Positions 10,052 to 20,058 of a stretch of DNA of 64,000 nucleotides are shown in pieces. The notes under the pieces are model-generated. The model was not told where the DNA came from. It worked only from the letters and a program-made list of their open reading frames with translations, and made no database searches. The DNA is taken from assembly GCA_014529385.2 (NCBI GenBank), contig CM043958.1, forward strand, positions 119,097,018 to 119,161,017. Direction: 5' to 3'. Position numbers and translations under genes: made by a program. How positions within the stretch are numbered: the stretch's first letter is position 1; the number at the start of each line of letters is the position of its first letter. This DNA comes from Adiantum capillus-veneris (lineage: Eukaryota > Streptophyta > Polypodiopsida > Polypodiales > Pteridaceae).

Positions 10052-12451
10052 GTGCGTATGAAAACTAAGAGAGAACAAGAGCAAACGGCTCTATCCGAGG
10101 AGTTAAAACACACAAATGATAGATTAGACCGGTCAGAGGATCTAGCTAGTCTAATCTCACACACTGCGGCAACCATAGCACCAAAGGAAATAACAGAACC
10201 CGAAAGTGCAGGATCAGGAGGATCAGTGTTGGCGGAAAGGGTAAATGAGAAATTAGAAGCACTTTTGAAAGCTTATGAAGCCAGACTCAAAAACAATCAA
10301 ACCCAAGAGCAAATATGGATGACTTATCCATATGCCGAAATAGAAAAACAGAGGTTGGAAATGTGTCGAAAGATGATTGAAACAACTCAATCCTTGATAG
10401 AAAACCCGCTTGGTAAACCTGCAAGTTGGCATGAAGTACCAGCTCTAGCCCCTATCAAACCAACTTTAGAGGAACCAGTAGACACGAAGGAGAGACTCAC
10501 GACTACCTCTGAGTCTAGGAGAGAACCTATCATAGTGCCAAATACAACAGATGAGACAATTGATGATTGTCAACCTAAAACATTGGTAGAAATGGGTAAG
10601 GATTGTCACGGTCTAGATGACCTAAGGAAGCAAATCCGTGATGCCAACGAAGCTAACACGGTGAGTTACCACATGAATAGCACGAGGAAAGAGAAAAATG
10701 AGATCTTACCTCCTATTGAAGAATTTGAGGCAAGATCACAAATGAACTTTGATATACATTCGCAAGGGGGAGACCAGGGATCAATTAGTTTGGGGTACAG
10801 CCAACCAGACTCGTTAAAAACTCTACCCTCTTACCTAAGTGAGTATGAAGCCAAGTCTGAGGTGAGAGCAATCCCATCTCAAAGTCTTTCTTCTAACAGA
10901 GTGATGGATTCACAAGGGTTGATTGAGTTATTGTCCACCCCTGTGGCATGCACAATCACATTAGCCGAACTCCTAAGGCTAAGGACAAACATGTGGACCA
11001 CAGTAGGCAAATGCTTTGAAAAATTTGGAGTAAAAGACCCCACCTCGAAACTTCAGGAAGGGATCAGAGAATTGGACAAGCCTCAACTAAACACTAGGCC
11101 AGTACCTCTAAACAAGGTTGGAGAATATTGCGAGGGAGAAGATGGAAATACCACACTACCAGTAGAATTCCAAGGAGTAGTTTTCAAAGCTATTCTTGAC
11201 AGTGGAGCAGGAATCGCTATCGCCACCAAGGAAATCTGGAAAAAATGGGGAAAATCGGCTTTGAGAGCTACCAGAATGAAATTGCAACTGGCAGATGGGT
11301 TCATGGAAAAGCCTCTGGGACTCTTTGAAAAAGTAATTGTCACCTCGTGTGGAATCGAGTATGAGCATACATTTGTAATAGTCGATTTCGACAAAAGGAA
11401 CAATTACGAGATCATCTTGGAAAGACCATTCATGAGACAATTAAAGATGGTCCAGGATTGGGGTTACGACCACATATACCTCAGACATGGCGAGAAAACA
11501 ACCAAAATACATCTGAAAGACTATAGTTACAAAGATGTGAACCAGACACCGGTGGAAGAGTTTGATTCAACTACATTGGCAGGGTCCGAACTCCCAGCAT
11601 GGTTAGGAAAAAAAAAGGAACTATCGATGTGCGGAGCTTCACATTGTGGGAGCTTAAAAAGAGAGAAATGCATCTTAGAAAGAGCTATTGAGGACAAGGA
11701 TTATATTCCGGAACCTTTTCTTGAAGATGCCTTAGAACCTCTGGAATGGGAACACATACTAGCAATATTGGATGTCTGTACCATTACAGATAGCCCAACG
11801 ATGAAATTTCACGATAAGGATGGCTATGATGTGCTACCCTATTACATGGTAAGCCTTATACCAGGAGGAGATGAGATTGTAGAACCACCAGAACAAGAAG
11901 AGTTTTATAACTCCTCTGAGCATCTGGAGGTGAATAACGATGCAGATAGCGAGTGTTCAGACAACTTAAGCGAGCGTGGGGAGAAAATAGCGAATATCAA
12001 GTTTTATGATTTTGCCAATCAGCACCCTAGACGCCAGGAACGCTATAGGAAAAAACAAGCAGAAAACAAAATGAGATAGAGCCCAATGCTCAGGATAAAA
12101 GATAAAACTCACTATCTAATGCTTGTCAAAGCAAAGGATTGTGTAAAAGGCCAAATATCAGGCAGATTCTCAAAAGTTCGAAGGGAAAGAACGCAAGAGG
12201 AGATAAAATAAGTACAGAAAGCTAAAACAGAAACAAAATCACAAAAATCTCAACAATCAAAACAAGGAAAAGCAAAAGACCCAGCGTGGACCAAATTGGA
12301 GCGTAAAAATAAATACCAAGAACTAAACCGGTCATTACGAGAGGTATGGACTACTGAAGGAGAAAGTGATGGGAAGGAGGAGTCAGAAAAAGGAGACATG
12401 AATGTACCATCCCATTATCAAAAATTCACATTCAGGATAGAAAAATCATAA
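10052..12451 (+). pseudogene. Gag-Pro C-terminal region with retropepsin 1
   Basis: A 675-codon open frame (10052-12079), extended by a stop-poor frame to a TAA at 12449-12451, follows gag in the same frame. The first ~340 residues are charged and partly helical (for example an SEDLASLISHTAA region) with no recognised domain. The aspartic protease is at about residues 370-480. Its active site is LDSGAG (Asp codon at 11198), then MKLQLADGFMEKPLG and IILERPFMRQLKM. It would process the polyprotein. The C-terminal part is acidic (PEQEEF, ECSDNLSERG) and of unknown role. The length between gag and RT is unusually large. Confidence 0.85.
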
Positions 12452-12453
12452 TG
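12449..12453 (+). promoter_or_regulatory. TAATG stop-start overlap before Pol
   Basis: The Gag-Pro frame ends in TAA whose last base is the first base of an ATG opening the RT frame (the -1 frame relative to Gag-Pro). Such overlaps can allow termination-reinitiation, but a degenerate element could also show this by chance. Confidence 0.35.
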
Positions 12454-13590
12454 ACACCACCAGTCAGGGAAAGAATAAACCAGGAATCTTACGATGGGCC
12501 AGAAACTGCAAAACGGATAGACCTCGCTAGGCCAGGTGAAAAGCCTCAACCGGTCTGTATCGCAACTGATTTAGAGCCTAAAGAAGAAGAACTACTAACA
12601 CAACTTTTCAAGAAGTATAAAGATGTGTTTGCATGGTCCTACAAAGACCTCAAAGGAGTTGATCCATCGATATGCTAACATACAATTCCTTTGAAATCAG
12701 ATGCCAAACCTAGCAAACAGCATCCTTATACATATAATGACATATTTGCTAAACGAATCAAAGAGGAGATTGACAAGCTGATGGACGCTGAATTCATCTA
12801 CGAAATTGAACATACAAATTGGGTGTCACCCATTGTGGTTGTCCCCAAAAAGAACGAAAAGCTGCAAGTGTGTGTGAACCTCAAAAAGGTAAATGCAGCC
12901 ACAATAAGGGATAATTATCCCTTGCCAATCACAGAACATGTACTTGAGAGGGTGGCCGAGAAACGGGCTTATTCCTTTCTAGATGGGTTTTTAGGGTATA
13001 ACCAATTGGCAATTGCGATAGATGATCAACACAAAACAACGTTTGCCACAGAATGGGGAATATATGCTTATAGAGTTATGCCTTTTGGCTTAAACAATGT
13101 CCCAACTACCTTTCAAAGGTTAATGACTCATGCGTTCAAAGAATACCTGAGAATATTCTTAGAAATATATATGGATGATCTCTGTGTCCACTCTCTTCTA
13201 TGAGAGGAACATATTGACCATTTACAAAAGGTATTTGAGAAATGCAGAACATATCGAATCTGTCTTAACTCGAAAAAGTGTATTTTTATGGTTAGGCAAG
13301 GCCGCATCTTAGGACATATTGGCTCAAGAAATGGCATAACCACTTACCTAGACAAAATCAAAGTCATAGTAGGCCTGCCCAGGCCTACTAATGCCAAACA
13401 AGTGCAATTCTTCATGGGACACTGCATATATTATCAAAGATTCATATATATGTATGCAGTCATTGCACAACCTCTGTATCGTTTGTTAGTCAGTTTCGAT
13501 TGGACTGAGAAGTGTGAAACTTCATTCCAAAAGCTGAAGGAAAACCTTGTCCCAACACCTATACTTAAAGCACCAGATTGGGATAAGATA
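12451..13590 (+). pseudogene. Reverse transcriptase
   Basis: RT copies the element RNA into cDNA. Motifs in order: KKYKDVFAWSYKDL (N-terminal, Tat/Athila style), NWVSPIVVVPKKN, LQVCVNLKKVNA, YSFLDGFLGYNQLAIAI, AYRVMPFGLNN, and the catalytic YMDD at 13168-13179. After it come ILGHIGSRNGI and the FDWTEKCETSFQKLK connection region. In-frame stops lie at about 12676 and 13201, but the frame is otherwise maintained. It is intact in length for the family and preceded by the TAATG overlap. Confidence 0.93.
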
Positions 13591-13960
13591 TTCCATGTTC
13601 ACATCGATGCATCTGCATATGAAATTGGGAGTATTCTAGCTCAACCTGGAGACAAAACAATGGATTTCCCAGTTTGTTATGCAAGCCAACAGCTAAATAG
13701 CGTAGAAAAGAACTACACAACCACTGAAAGAGAGGGGTTAGGAATGATTTATGCTGTAAAGAAATTTCGGCATTATTTGCTCGCAAACAAATTTGTGTTC
13801 TTCACAGATCATCAAGCTCTTTTGTATCTGGTAAATAAACCATGCAATACGGAGAGAATTGTACGTTGGTTTATTATATTGCTAGAGTTTGATTTCACAG
13901 TGGTGGTCAAAAAGGGTAAAACTCATCTACGAGCGGATCATCTTTCAAGGCTGCAAAATG
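13590..13960 (+). pseudogene. Ty3-type RNase H
   Basis: The domain shows HVHIDASAYEIGSIL (first Asp), NYTTTEREGLGMIYA (Glu), FFTDHQALLYL (second Asp) and the C-terminal LRADHLSRL (last Asp). All four acidic residues are present. It lies in the same frame as RT, with no archaeal-type second RNase H after it, unlike the Tat fragment at 1-4201. It would remove RNA from the RNA:DNA hybrid. Confidence 0.9.
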
Positions 13961-13984
13961 GGGAAGCTCCTGAAGGAGTAGATG

Positions 13985-14370
13985 ATGACATACTTGATGC
14001 TTATCTTTTCAATATTGAAATGATACCCAAATGGTCTCAGGAAATTGTTAGCATTCTTTCCTTTGGAGGTAGATTTGATAACAAGGAAGACAAATCCAAA
14101 CAACAAACAATTCAACAAACAAAATTCTTCCAGTTGATTGTAGGACGGCTGTATCATCTAAGCTCGGACCAAATTCTACGATTATGTATAAATCCGGAGG
14201 AATTCGAGTGTTACCTTGAAGAAGCACATGTCCAGGATTGTGCATTTCATTGTTCAACAATGAAAACACACCAAAGACTCAAAAAATGAGGAGTTTATTG
14301 GCCAACTATATATTCTAACACACATGCCTATGTTAACAATTGTACTATATGTAGTGCCAAACGACCAGTG
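13985..14370 (+). pseudogene. Integrase HHCC module, first copy
   Basis: A linker with IPKWSQEIVSIL, GRLYHLSSDQILRLCI and ECYLEEAH leads into an HHCC zinc domain: EEAHVQDCAFHCST, GVYWPTIYSN, NNCTICSAKRP. The His and Cys spacing (H-X6-H, then C-X2-C after YWP) is that of a normal integrase N-terminal domain. One in-frame TGA (14287-14289) interrupts it. A second, complete copy follows at once at 14371-14760, which is not the normal layout. Confidence 0.75.
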
Positions 14371-14760
14371 GATCACGCGACATTGTTTTAGGTAAACCTT
14401 GCACCTGCATGGAGTCAATATATCATTGATTTCTTAACCACGAGGAAATTTCCTAAAAACATAACAAAGGCACAGAAAAAGGCTATAGAGCTGGAGGCTT
14501 GCGACTTTAATTTAATTGGGAATCAACTCTATAAGCGTGGAAAGGACAATCAACTTAGAATCTGTGCAAGTGAAAGTGGATACCTATTGATTCTAGAACA
14601 TGCACATGGAGGAATAAGTGGAGGCCACTTTTCAGGTGCTCAGATGGCAAAAATTGTCTTAACCGCAGGAATATGGTGGCTTACATTGCATATGGATGCT
14701 GAGGAGTTTGTAAAGCGTTGTGACGCATGTCAACGCACCAAGGTGCCGATAAAGAGAGAT
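14371..14760 (+). pseudogene. Integrase HHCC module, second copy
   Basis: It has the same architecture as the first copy and the same frame: linker APAWSQYIIDFL, GNQLYKRGKDNQLRIC, then the zinc domain LEHAHGGISGGHFSG, GIWWLTLHMD and KRCDACQRTK. The YWP-type motif is WWL here. It runs directly into the integrase core at WGIDFVEP, so this copy would be the conventional N-terminal domain. An in-frame stop at about 14390 (TAG after ATLF) separates the two copies. Confidence 0.8.
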
Positions 14761-16238
14761 GAGATGCCACTACGGCCAATGATGGCAGCAAGGGAATTTG
14801 CAAAATGGGGCATTGATTTTGTGGAGCCTATTTCACCCCCTACATATTGCACCCATATCCAATATATCATTGTGGCTACGGACTATCTCACAAAATGGAC
14901 GAAAGCCAAGGCAACACAAAAAGTAGATGCAAGAACCACTGCACAATTTTTGTATGAGAATGTTTTTCATTAGGCAAAATTTGGACTCACAAAGGGGCCC
15001 TTTAAGGAGTTTGACTTTACCTCTCTCTACCAAAACGGGCGCATGGATAAATTTTTGCAAACAAACTCCAAAGTTGGCGGAGGTTTGACAGTTAGAATGT
15101 CCTCTTCAAGCTCTATCTACTGATATATAGCACGCCATGAGATTCCTCATATTTTAGAAGATTCTTTTTTTGATTCACCTATGATATGACAACTCTGTCG
15201 GAATCTAAGTGAATAAAAAAAGGAATCTTCTAAAATATGAGGAATCTCATGGCGTGTTATATATCAGTAGATAGAGCTTGAAGAGGACATTCTAACTGTC
15301 AAACCTCCGCCAACTTTGGAGTTTGTTTGCAAAAAATTATCCATGCGCCCGTTTTGGTAGAGAGAGGTAAAGTCAAACTCCGTAAAGGGCCCCTTTGTGA
15401 ATCCAAATTTTGCCTAATGGTACGATACGGATTACAAATAGAAATTGTCAGTGATCGAGGGACACATTTTCTTAATGAAGTCATTGAATATTTGCTAGAG
15501 GAATTCATGGTCATACCCAGAAAATCTGCTAGTTATCATCCACAAGCAAATGGACAAGTTGAGGCCACAAATAAAACACTATGCACTGTTCTGACTAAAA
15601 TTGTATCAGATTCAAGAACAGACTGGGATCAACAATTACACTCAACACTACAGGCATACAAGGTAGCTTACAAAACATCCATAGGAACAACACCGTACAA
15701 CATAGTGTTTGGCCTAAATGCTATATTACCCATAGAGTTTTTAATTCCAACTCTAAGAGTAGCAAAACGCTTAGAATGGACAGGGCATGAGCTCTCTTCA
15801 CGAATAGATAATCTTGAAAAGCTAGATAAACCTTGATTGAGAGCTGTAGCTAAAAAGAGAAGACAAAAAGAGTTTTTTGACAAGCATGTGCGCACGAAAG
15901 AGTTCAAAACAGGTGATTATGTACTTGTTTATACCTTGAAGCAACATGCCAAGAAACTTAAAAAGCGAGGGATGGGACCCTTTGTGATTAGTGACTTATC
16001 ACAAAGTGGAGCTGTCAAGCTTGCTACATTAGCAGGTGAAGAAATGACGAATTGGATTAGTGGGTGTTGAATAAAAAAATATCATTTACCACTAACACAG
16101 GATATGCTTCAACAAATCCATCAAGACAAACAATGGATAAAGGAGAAATAGAGGGTACGAGAAGAGGCCCAAGCAGAAGCAAAAGAACGCATTGCAAAAA
16201 GAAGGCTTCTACGACAACAACAGTAATGTGGATCACCG
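14761..16238 (+). pseudogene. Integrase core and C-terminal domain (interrupted)
   Basis: The core starts at KWGIDFVEP (first catalytic Asp), and IVATDYLTKW follows. The sequence is then cut by a 446 bp inverted-repeat insertion (14971-15416). Past the insertion come EIVSDRGTHFLNE (second Asp) and NGQVEATNK (catalytic Glu), so the DDE triad is complete. A TGA at 15835 precedes the C-terminal domain, which has GDYVLVYTLKQH and a GPF motif (MGPFVISDL). After this the frame continues through a charged Arg/Glu helix (EEAQAEAKERIAKRR) into a second protease domain. Confidence 0.9.
14971..15416. mobile_element. 446 bp long-inverted-repeat (foldback/MITE-like) insertion
   Basis: The left arm (14971 to ~15180) and right arm (~15205 to 15416) are near-perfect reverse complements of about 210 bp, with a loop of about 30 bp. 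Ends read TAGGCAAAATTTGG and CCAAATTTTGCCTA. It carries no ORF of its own. It lies inside the integrase core. Deleting exactly these 446 bases joins codons CAT and ATG and restores the integrase frame, so no clear target duplication is present beyond a possible TA. The high arm identity suggests insertion well after the host element. Confidence 0.88.
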
Positions 16239-16637
16239 TTGCAAATAAATGCTAATCGACTAACGAATTTTGATGAAGACACAGGGGAGCCAATAATTAC
16301 AGTCAAAGTGGATAGCAATCAAGTTGAATCGACGGCATTACTTGATTCTGGAGCTCAAACAAATTTAATCTCTTACAAATTATACAAACAGCTCAAACCC
16401 AAAGGTCAACTACATCCTACTCCACAAGTGGTGGAAAGTAGTACATCACATTCGTTGAAAACATTGGGCTGTACTATATTGCATGTACAAGTACATCAAT
16501 ATATTTACCCACACAAGTTTTATGTGGTTGAGGATGAAAGCACACAACACCCCATGTTGTTGGGACAACCTTGGCAAAAAGAGTATAATGTGCAGATAGA
16601 GTGGAATGCGGATGCAGTCAAAATTCAACATGCATAA
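16239..16637 (+). pseudogene. Second retropepsin-like domain, C-terminal to integrase
   Basis: About 133 residues have the pattern of a retroviral-type aspartic protease: substrate-flap style N-terminus (IITVKVDSNQVESTALL), active site LLDSGAQTNLIS, a middle strand (LKTLGCTILHVQVH), and the C-terminal LLGQPWQKEYNVQI, comparable with the ILGRPWL motif of plant Ty3 proteases. It follows the integrase C-terminus in the same frame (all frame 0 from 15417 onward), separated by a charged helix and a few stops. The element already has a protease at 11160-11480, so this is a second one. It may process the C-terminal tail or be a captured domain. Confidence 0.82.
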
Positions 16638-17399
16638 GAACCACATGTGGTAGCCTTTGCTCAGCAACCTCGGAAGAACCAGATGGTAGCAACACAATCA
16701 CTGGAGGAAGAACCAAAAGGATGGGTGCCACTAAAGAACAACACAATACCCATGGCGACCAACAAGGGAACTGCCAACCATGTTCACTACAAACATAAAC
16801 CAACACAGACCACAGTGCAAAGATCAAGGTTAGCAACCCGTGAAAAACAAGTATGGGTGCGGAAGGATAGAGATGACATGGCAGACAAACCACAATACAA
16901 CAGCAGAAGTCAAAAGGAGAAAAGAGTTTAACCAAAAACCAAGGGAATAAAACAGATATCGATCCCAAAGAGGATGCTTAGTAACAACTTGAATGCGACT
17001 CGCATTTGGATCCCGAAACCAAAGCAACAGGAACTCCCTTCAGTACAAGCAACATCGGCATGCAGACACACACTACAGATTAAACCGGCAAACTGATCTA
17101 TGTGGGTGCCAATCAGCAGCAAAACAATGACAACTGCGGAGGTAGCAATAAAGCTACAAAAACCTCTAAAGAAAAGCTACAAATGGAAATCAAAAGAGAC
17201 AATGACTATGGCCAATTTTGACACGACCATTCACTCCAAGGAGACAACTATGGCCATATCGACAATAGCGGCAAACCAAGAAACTTTTGCAAGAAAGACG
17301 ATCAAACAAAGAGCGGTAGAGTTACAACTTTTACTTGCAAAGAAAATTTGCCGAAAAAATCAACAACAAACAGGAAACCTCGACGGCGAATGCCAATAA
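16638..17399 (+). pseudogene. Basic, low-complexity C-terminal tail of Pol
   Basis: The frame of the second protease continues for about 250 codons with only three or four stops. The peptide is rich in Lys, Gln, Thr and Asn, and has spaced tryptophan motifs (KQVWVRKD, RIWIPKPKQQ, MWVPISSK). I recognise no domain. It may be a nucleic-acid-binding tail. It ends about 160 bp before the first polypurine tract at 17563. Confidence 0.5.
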
Positions 17400-17562
17400 G
17401 CATCTTGCTTATTATCGCCTCTTGCACAACATTGATTTTTCCATGCATTGATCGAGTATGCATCATATAGGGCCACATTACACGACCGAGCATTAGCACA
17501 ATTTTTCACCCATGCATGACACATACACCGAGGAAATACCTTGTCGTCCGGGAGGACTTCGG

Positions 17563-17577
17563 CTAGGAGGGGGGGAG
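17563..17577 (+). promoter_or_regulatory. Internal polypurine tract copy
   Basis: CTAGGAGGGGGGGAG is identical to the tract next to the 3' LTR (23683-23697). The preceding bases (TGTCG...AGGAC) also resemble those before the 3' tract. It sits just after the end of pol, where a shorter element would have its 3' tract, but no LTR follows. It could prime internal plus-strand DNA synthesis. Confidence 0.7.
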
Positions 17578-19176
17578 GCATTCTCAAATGCGGACCCAAT
17601 GGCAAAAAGAGCAAAAAAGGGTATGTTTTTTGACTATTTTAAAGGGCTGTCGTTTGATTGCAAATTTTCTTGGACTAACCCAAGTACATATTTCCTTATA
17701 CATCATGAATCTACAAGTATATGGGGCCAAACGCCAAATCAAGCCCCTAGGTGTGTGTATATAGGTAAAAAATAGTCATTTTTCGGACAAAATATTGGTA
17801 AAACGGAGAAATCAGGCCATAAAAATTGCATGTGAGTATATATAGTGTTTTGTGGTGATGTTTGTGAGTTATTATGATTTTTGGGGATTTTTTGGGTTTA
17901 ATTTTCTATTTTCTTTATAATTTTACTAATTATCGGCAGAAAAACTTCAAAAATACAAAAAGCAAGTGAAAAACGGTCGTAATGAAAAAATATATATATG
18001 GTGATATTCAGTGACTATAGGACAACCTATGGTACAATGGGGGTGCAATTATGAGAATGGAGCGAAAAGCGTGTTTTGGCCAGATTTTGACCGAAACGTC
18101 AAATTTCTTGAAAACTGGGCAAATGGAGTCCAAATCAAGAAATTTTTGAGCCTAAACCGCATCTCGCAAGAAGTTGGGAGCACATGTCCAATTTCATGGA
18201 AAGTGGTTTGGGGACCCCCATTATAAGATTTTTTCACTTCATTTTAAGCTCATTTCTACTATTGCCTTTTTTGAGAGAGCTCTTGCCACCTAGAGCGAAC
18301 GGGACTTCCAGCAGCTTCTACGATGCACATGACCACCCAACAGGCTCTAGACATGAGAGATAGGCTCACCACCTTGAGCTTTTTGCGCATGTTTGTTGTT
18401 TTGTCGCAAAAACTAGCGTAGGGTTCACACAGGAAGAGGGTAGTAGAGACCTACAGGTAGAAGTGACCACCTAACGGCTGACCCAAAAGCAATGAGGCTT
18501 CATCGGCGGCTTACCCTAGCATAGGAGATCACTTTTGGATGCCCAGGCAGTAGAAAACCATCAGGAAAAACCCTAACTTCTAAAGCCCCGCAAGAGGCCA
18601 CCAAATGGAAAATCGACAGAAAGGCGCCCAAATGCTACCAAAACTCATGGGTAGGAGCATCTCGACATGATCGACAAGTCTATATGGCCCACATGACCAT
18701 AAGGTGACCCAAAGCGGCACTAAACTTCAGAAACGGCATCAGACACACAAAGCGTCAAATAGCTCTCACGGCCAAACCGCATGTCCGTTTGTCACCAAAC
18801 TTCACGAGCGACTTTTTTAGACCATCAACAACCAAGTCCTATGGTGGTAGACCACCACAAGTCATCGACGACATGTAAGCGCAACCACGGGTGCTTATAG
18901 AGCAACAAATTGCCAAACAAAGCTCCGATGAAGCCAAAGTCAACAAAAACCATATGGCAAGGATCCCCAAGGGACCGTGAAGCTATGGGGACCAACATCA
19001 AGAAATTTCATCACCAAAAAGCACTCCAAAAGTCAAAAAACGGCTTAGAGACTCTAAAATCCACACAGGGAGTTTCTTTCTATCTATTTGACTTTTTTGT
19101 TGAAATAGGGCTTAAAAGGGACTCAGGGGGGCTCAGGGCAGGCACCAGTAGCACTCCCAATATAATTTTCATCAAA
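17578..19176 (+). other. Non-coding spacer after internal polypurine tract
   Basis: No ORF over about 115 codons shows protein-like composition or a known motif. The sequence is AT-rich at 17780-18010 and mixed after that. I find nothing recognisable besides the polypurine tract before it and the palindrome array after it. Confidence 0.5.
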
Positions 19177-19200
19177 AGACATCCTACGCATAGGATGTCT
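19177..19200. repeat. 24-bp palindrome, 3' copy 1
   Basis: It reads AGACATCCTACG then CATAGGATGTCT, with one asymmetric central pair. Confidence 0.9.
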
Positions 19201-19464
19201 CAAGGCCAAACCTGGGCACCAAACTCAACATCTCTTATCACACACAGCTTCTGAATAGCCTGTGCATGCTAGCCACCAAGTTTCATCACATTTGGACAAA
19301 AATTGACCTCATATGCATCAAAAATTGCAAAGTCAGAGCATAGAGGCAATAATGGGCCATAGACCTACCAAAATGAGTCCAAATTATCACATGAAACTTG
19401 CACAATACATTCATGAGCACATGGCCAAGCTATTTGTGGGGTCATATGTGAAAAATAATGAAAT

Positions 19465-19488
19465 AGACATCCTACGCGTAGGATGTCT
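19465..19488. repeat. 24-bp palindrome, 3' copy 2
   Basis: It is perfectly symmetric: AGACATCCTACG then CGTAGGATGTCT. It is identical to leader copy 1 at 5946, more than 13 kb away. Confidence 0.92.
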
Positions 19489-19749
19489 AAATGACCAAAT
19501 TGGCCCCCAACTGGTATTTTTGAGCTCCAAATCTCCTTAAAACACCTTCCTAAGCTCATATATCAAGTTTCAAGCCATTCCCATCACATTTGGCTCCCGA
19601 CACCTCCAAGATGCACTTTTTGAGCCTAAAAACACCATACATGCTCTTACCAACACCAATTCTTGTCCAAATCAAAATCCAAGAGCAGGGCCATGTTTCA
19701 CATGCCAAAAGCTACCCCCAGAACCAACTTCAAGTCATTTTGATGAAAT

Positions 19750-19773
19750 AGACATCCTACACGTAGGATGTCT
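19750..19773. repeat. 24-bp palindrome, 3' copy 3
   Basis: It reads AGACATCCTACA then CGTAGGATGTCT, with one central mismatch. Confidence 0.9.
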
Positions 19774-20034
19774 CAAGTGTGATTTTGACCTACTGTGCAA
19801 GATCTGACTTCATGGGAGCCATTGGCATGGTGCAAGAAGCCTGTATATCAAATTTCAGCCCATTTGAATATCATTTGCCACCAGTTGAGGACATCCTACC
19901 CAATTTGTGAGCCAAAAGCCTGAATCTGCCCAGAAATGCACTTTTTGATGCCCAAACCCAATTCCAATCACATAGCCATGTTGCACAGGTCAAGGATCAC
20001 CAGCCTACCAAGTTTCACCAAAAACAGGCAAGGT

Positions 20035-20058
20035 AGACATCCTACGTGTAGGATGTCT
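20035..20058. repeat. 24-bp palindrome, 3' copy 4
   Basis: It reads AGACATCCTACG then TGTAGGATGTCT, identical to leader copy 4 at 6788. Confidence 0.92.

Larger units (their letters stand above)
19177..20058. repeat. Degenerate ~285 bp tandem array with conserved palindromes
   Basis: Palindromes at 19177, 19465, 19750 and 20035 are spaced 288, 285 and 285 bp. The DNA between them shows only patchy similarity (for example ATATCAA.TTTCA..CCAT and GATGCACTTTTTGA words), so the units have diverged strongly while the 24-bp sites stayed nearly identical. A half site (GGACATCCTACC, 19889-19900) lies midway in the last interval. Confidence 0.75.

Noticed and set aside
19177-20058. CRISPR-like array of short palindromic repeats at regular spacing
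   Set aside because: This is a plant retrotransposon interior; spacing of ~285 bp with homologous (diverged) intervals is a tandem repeat, and no cas genes exist.
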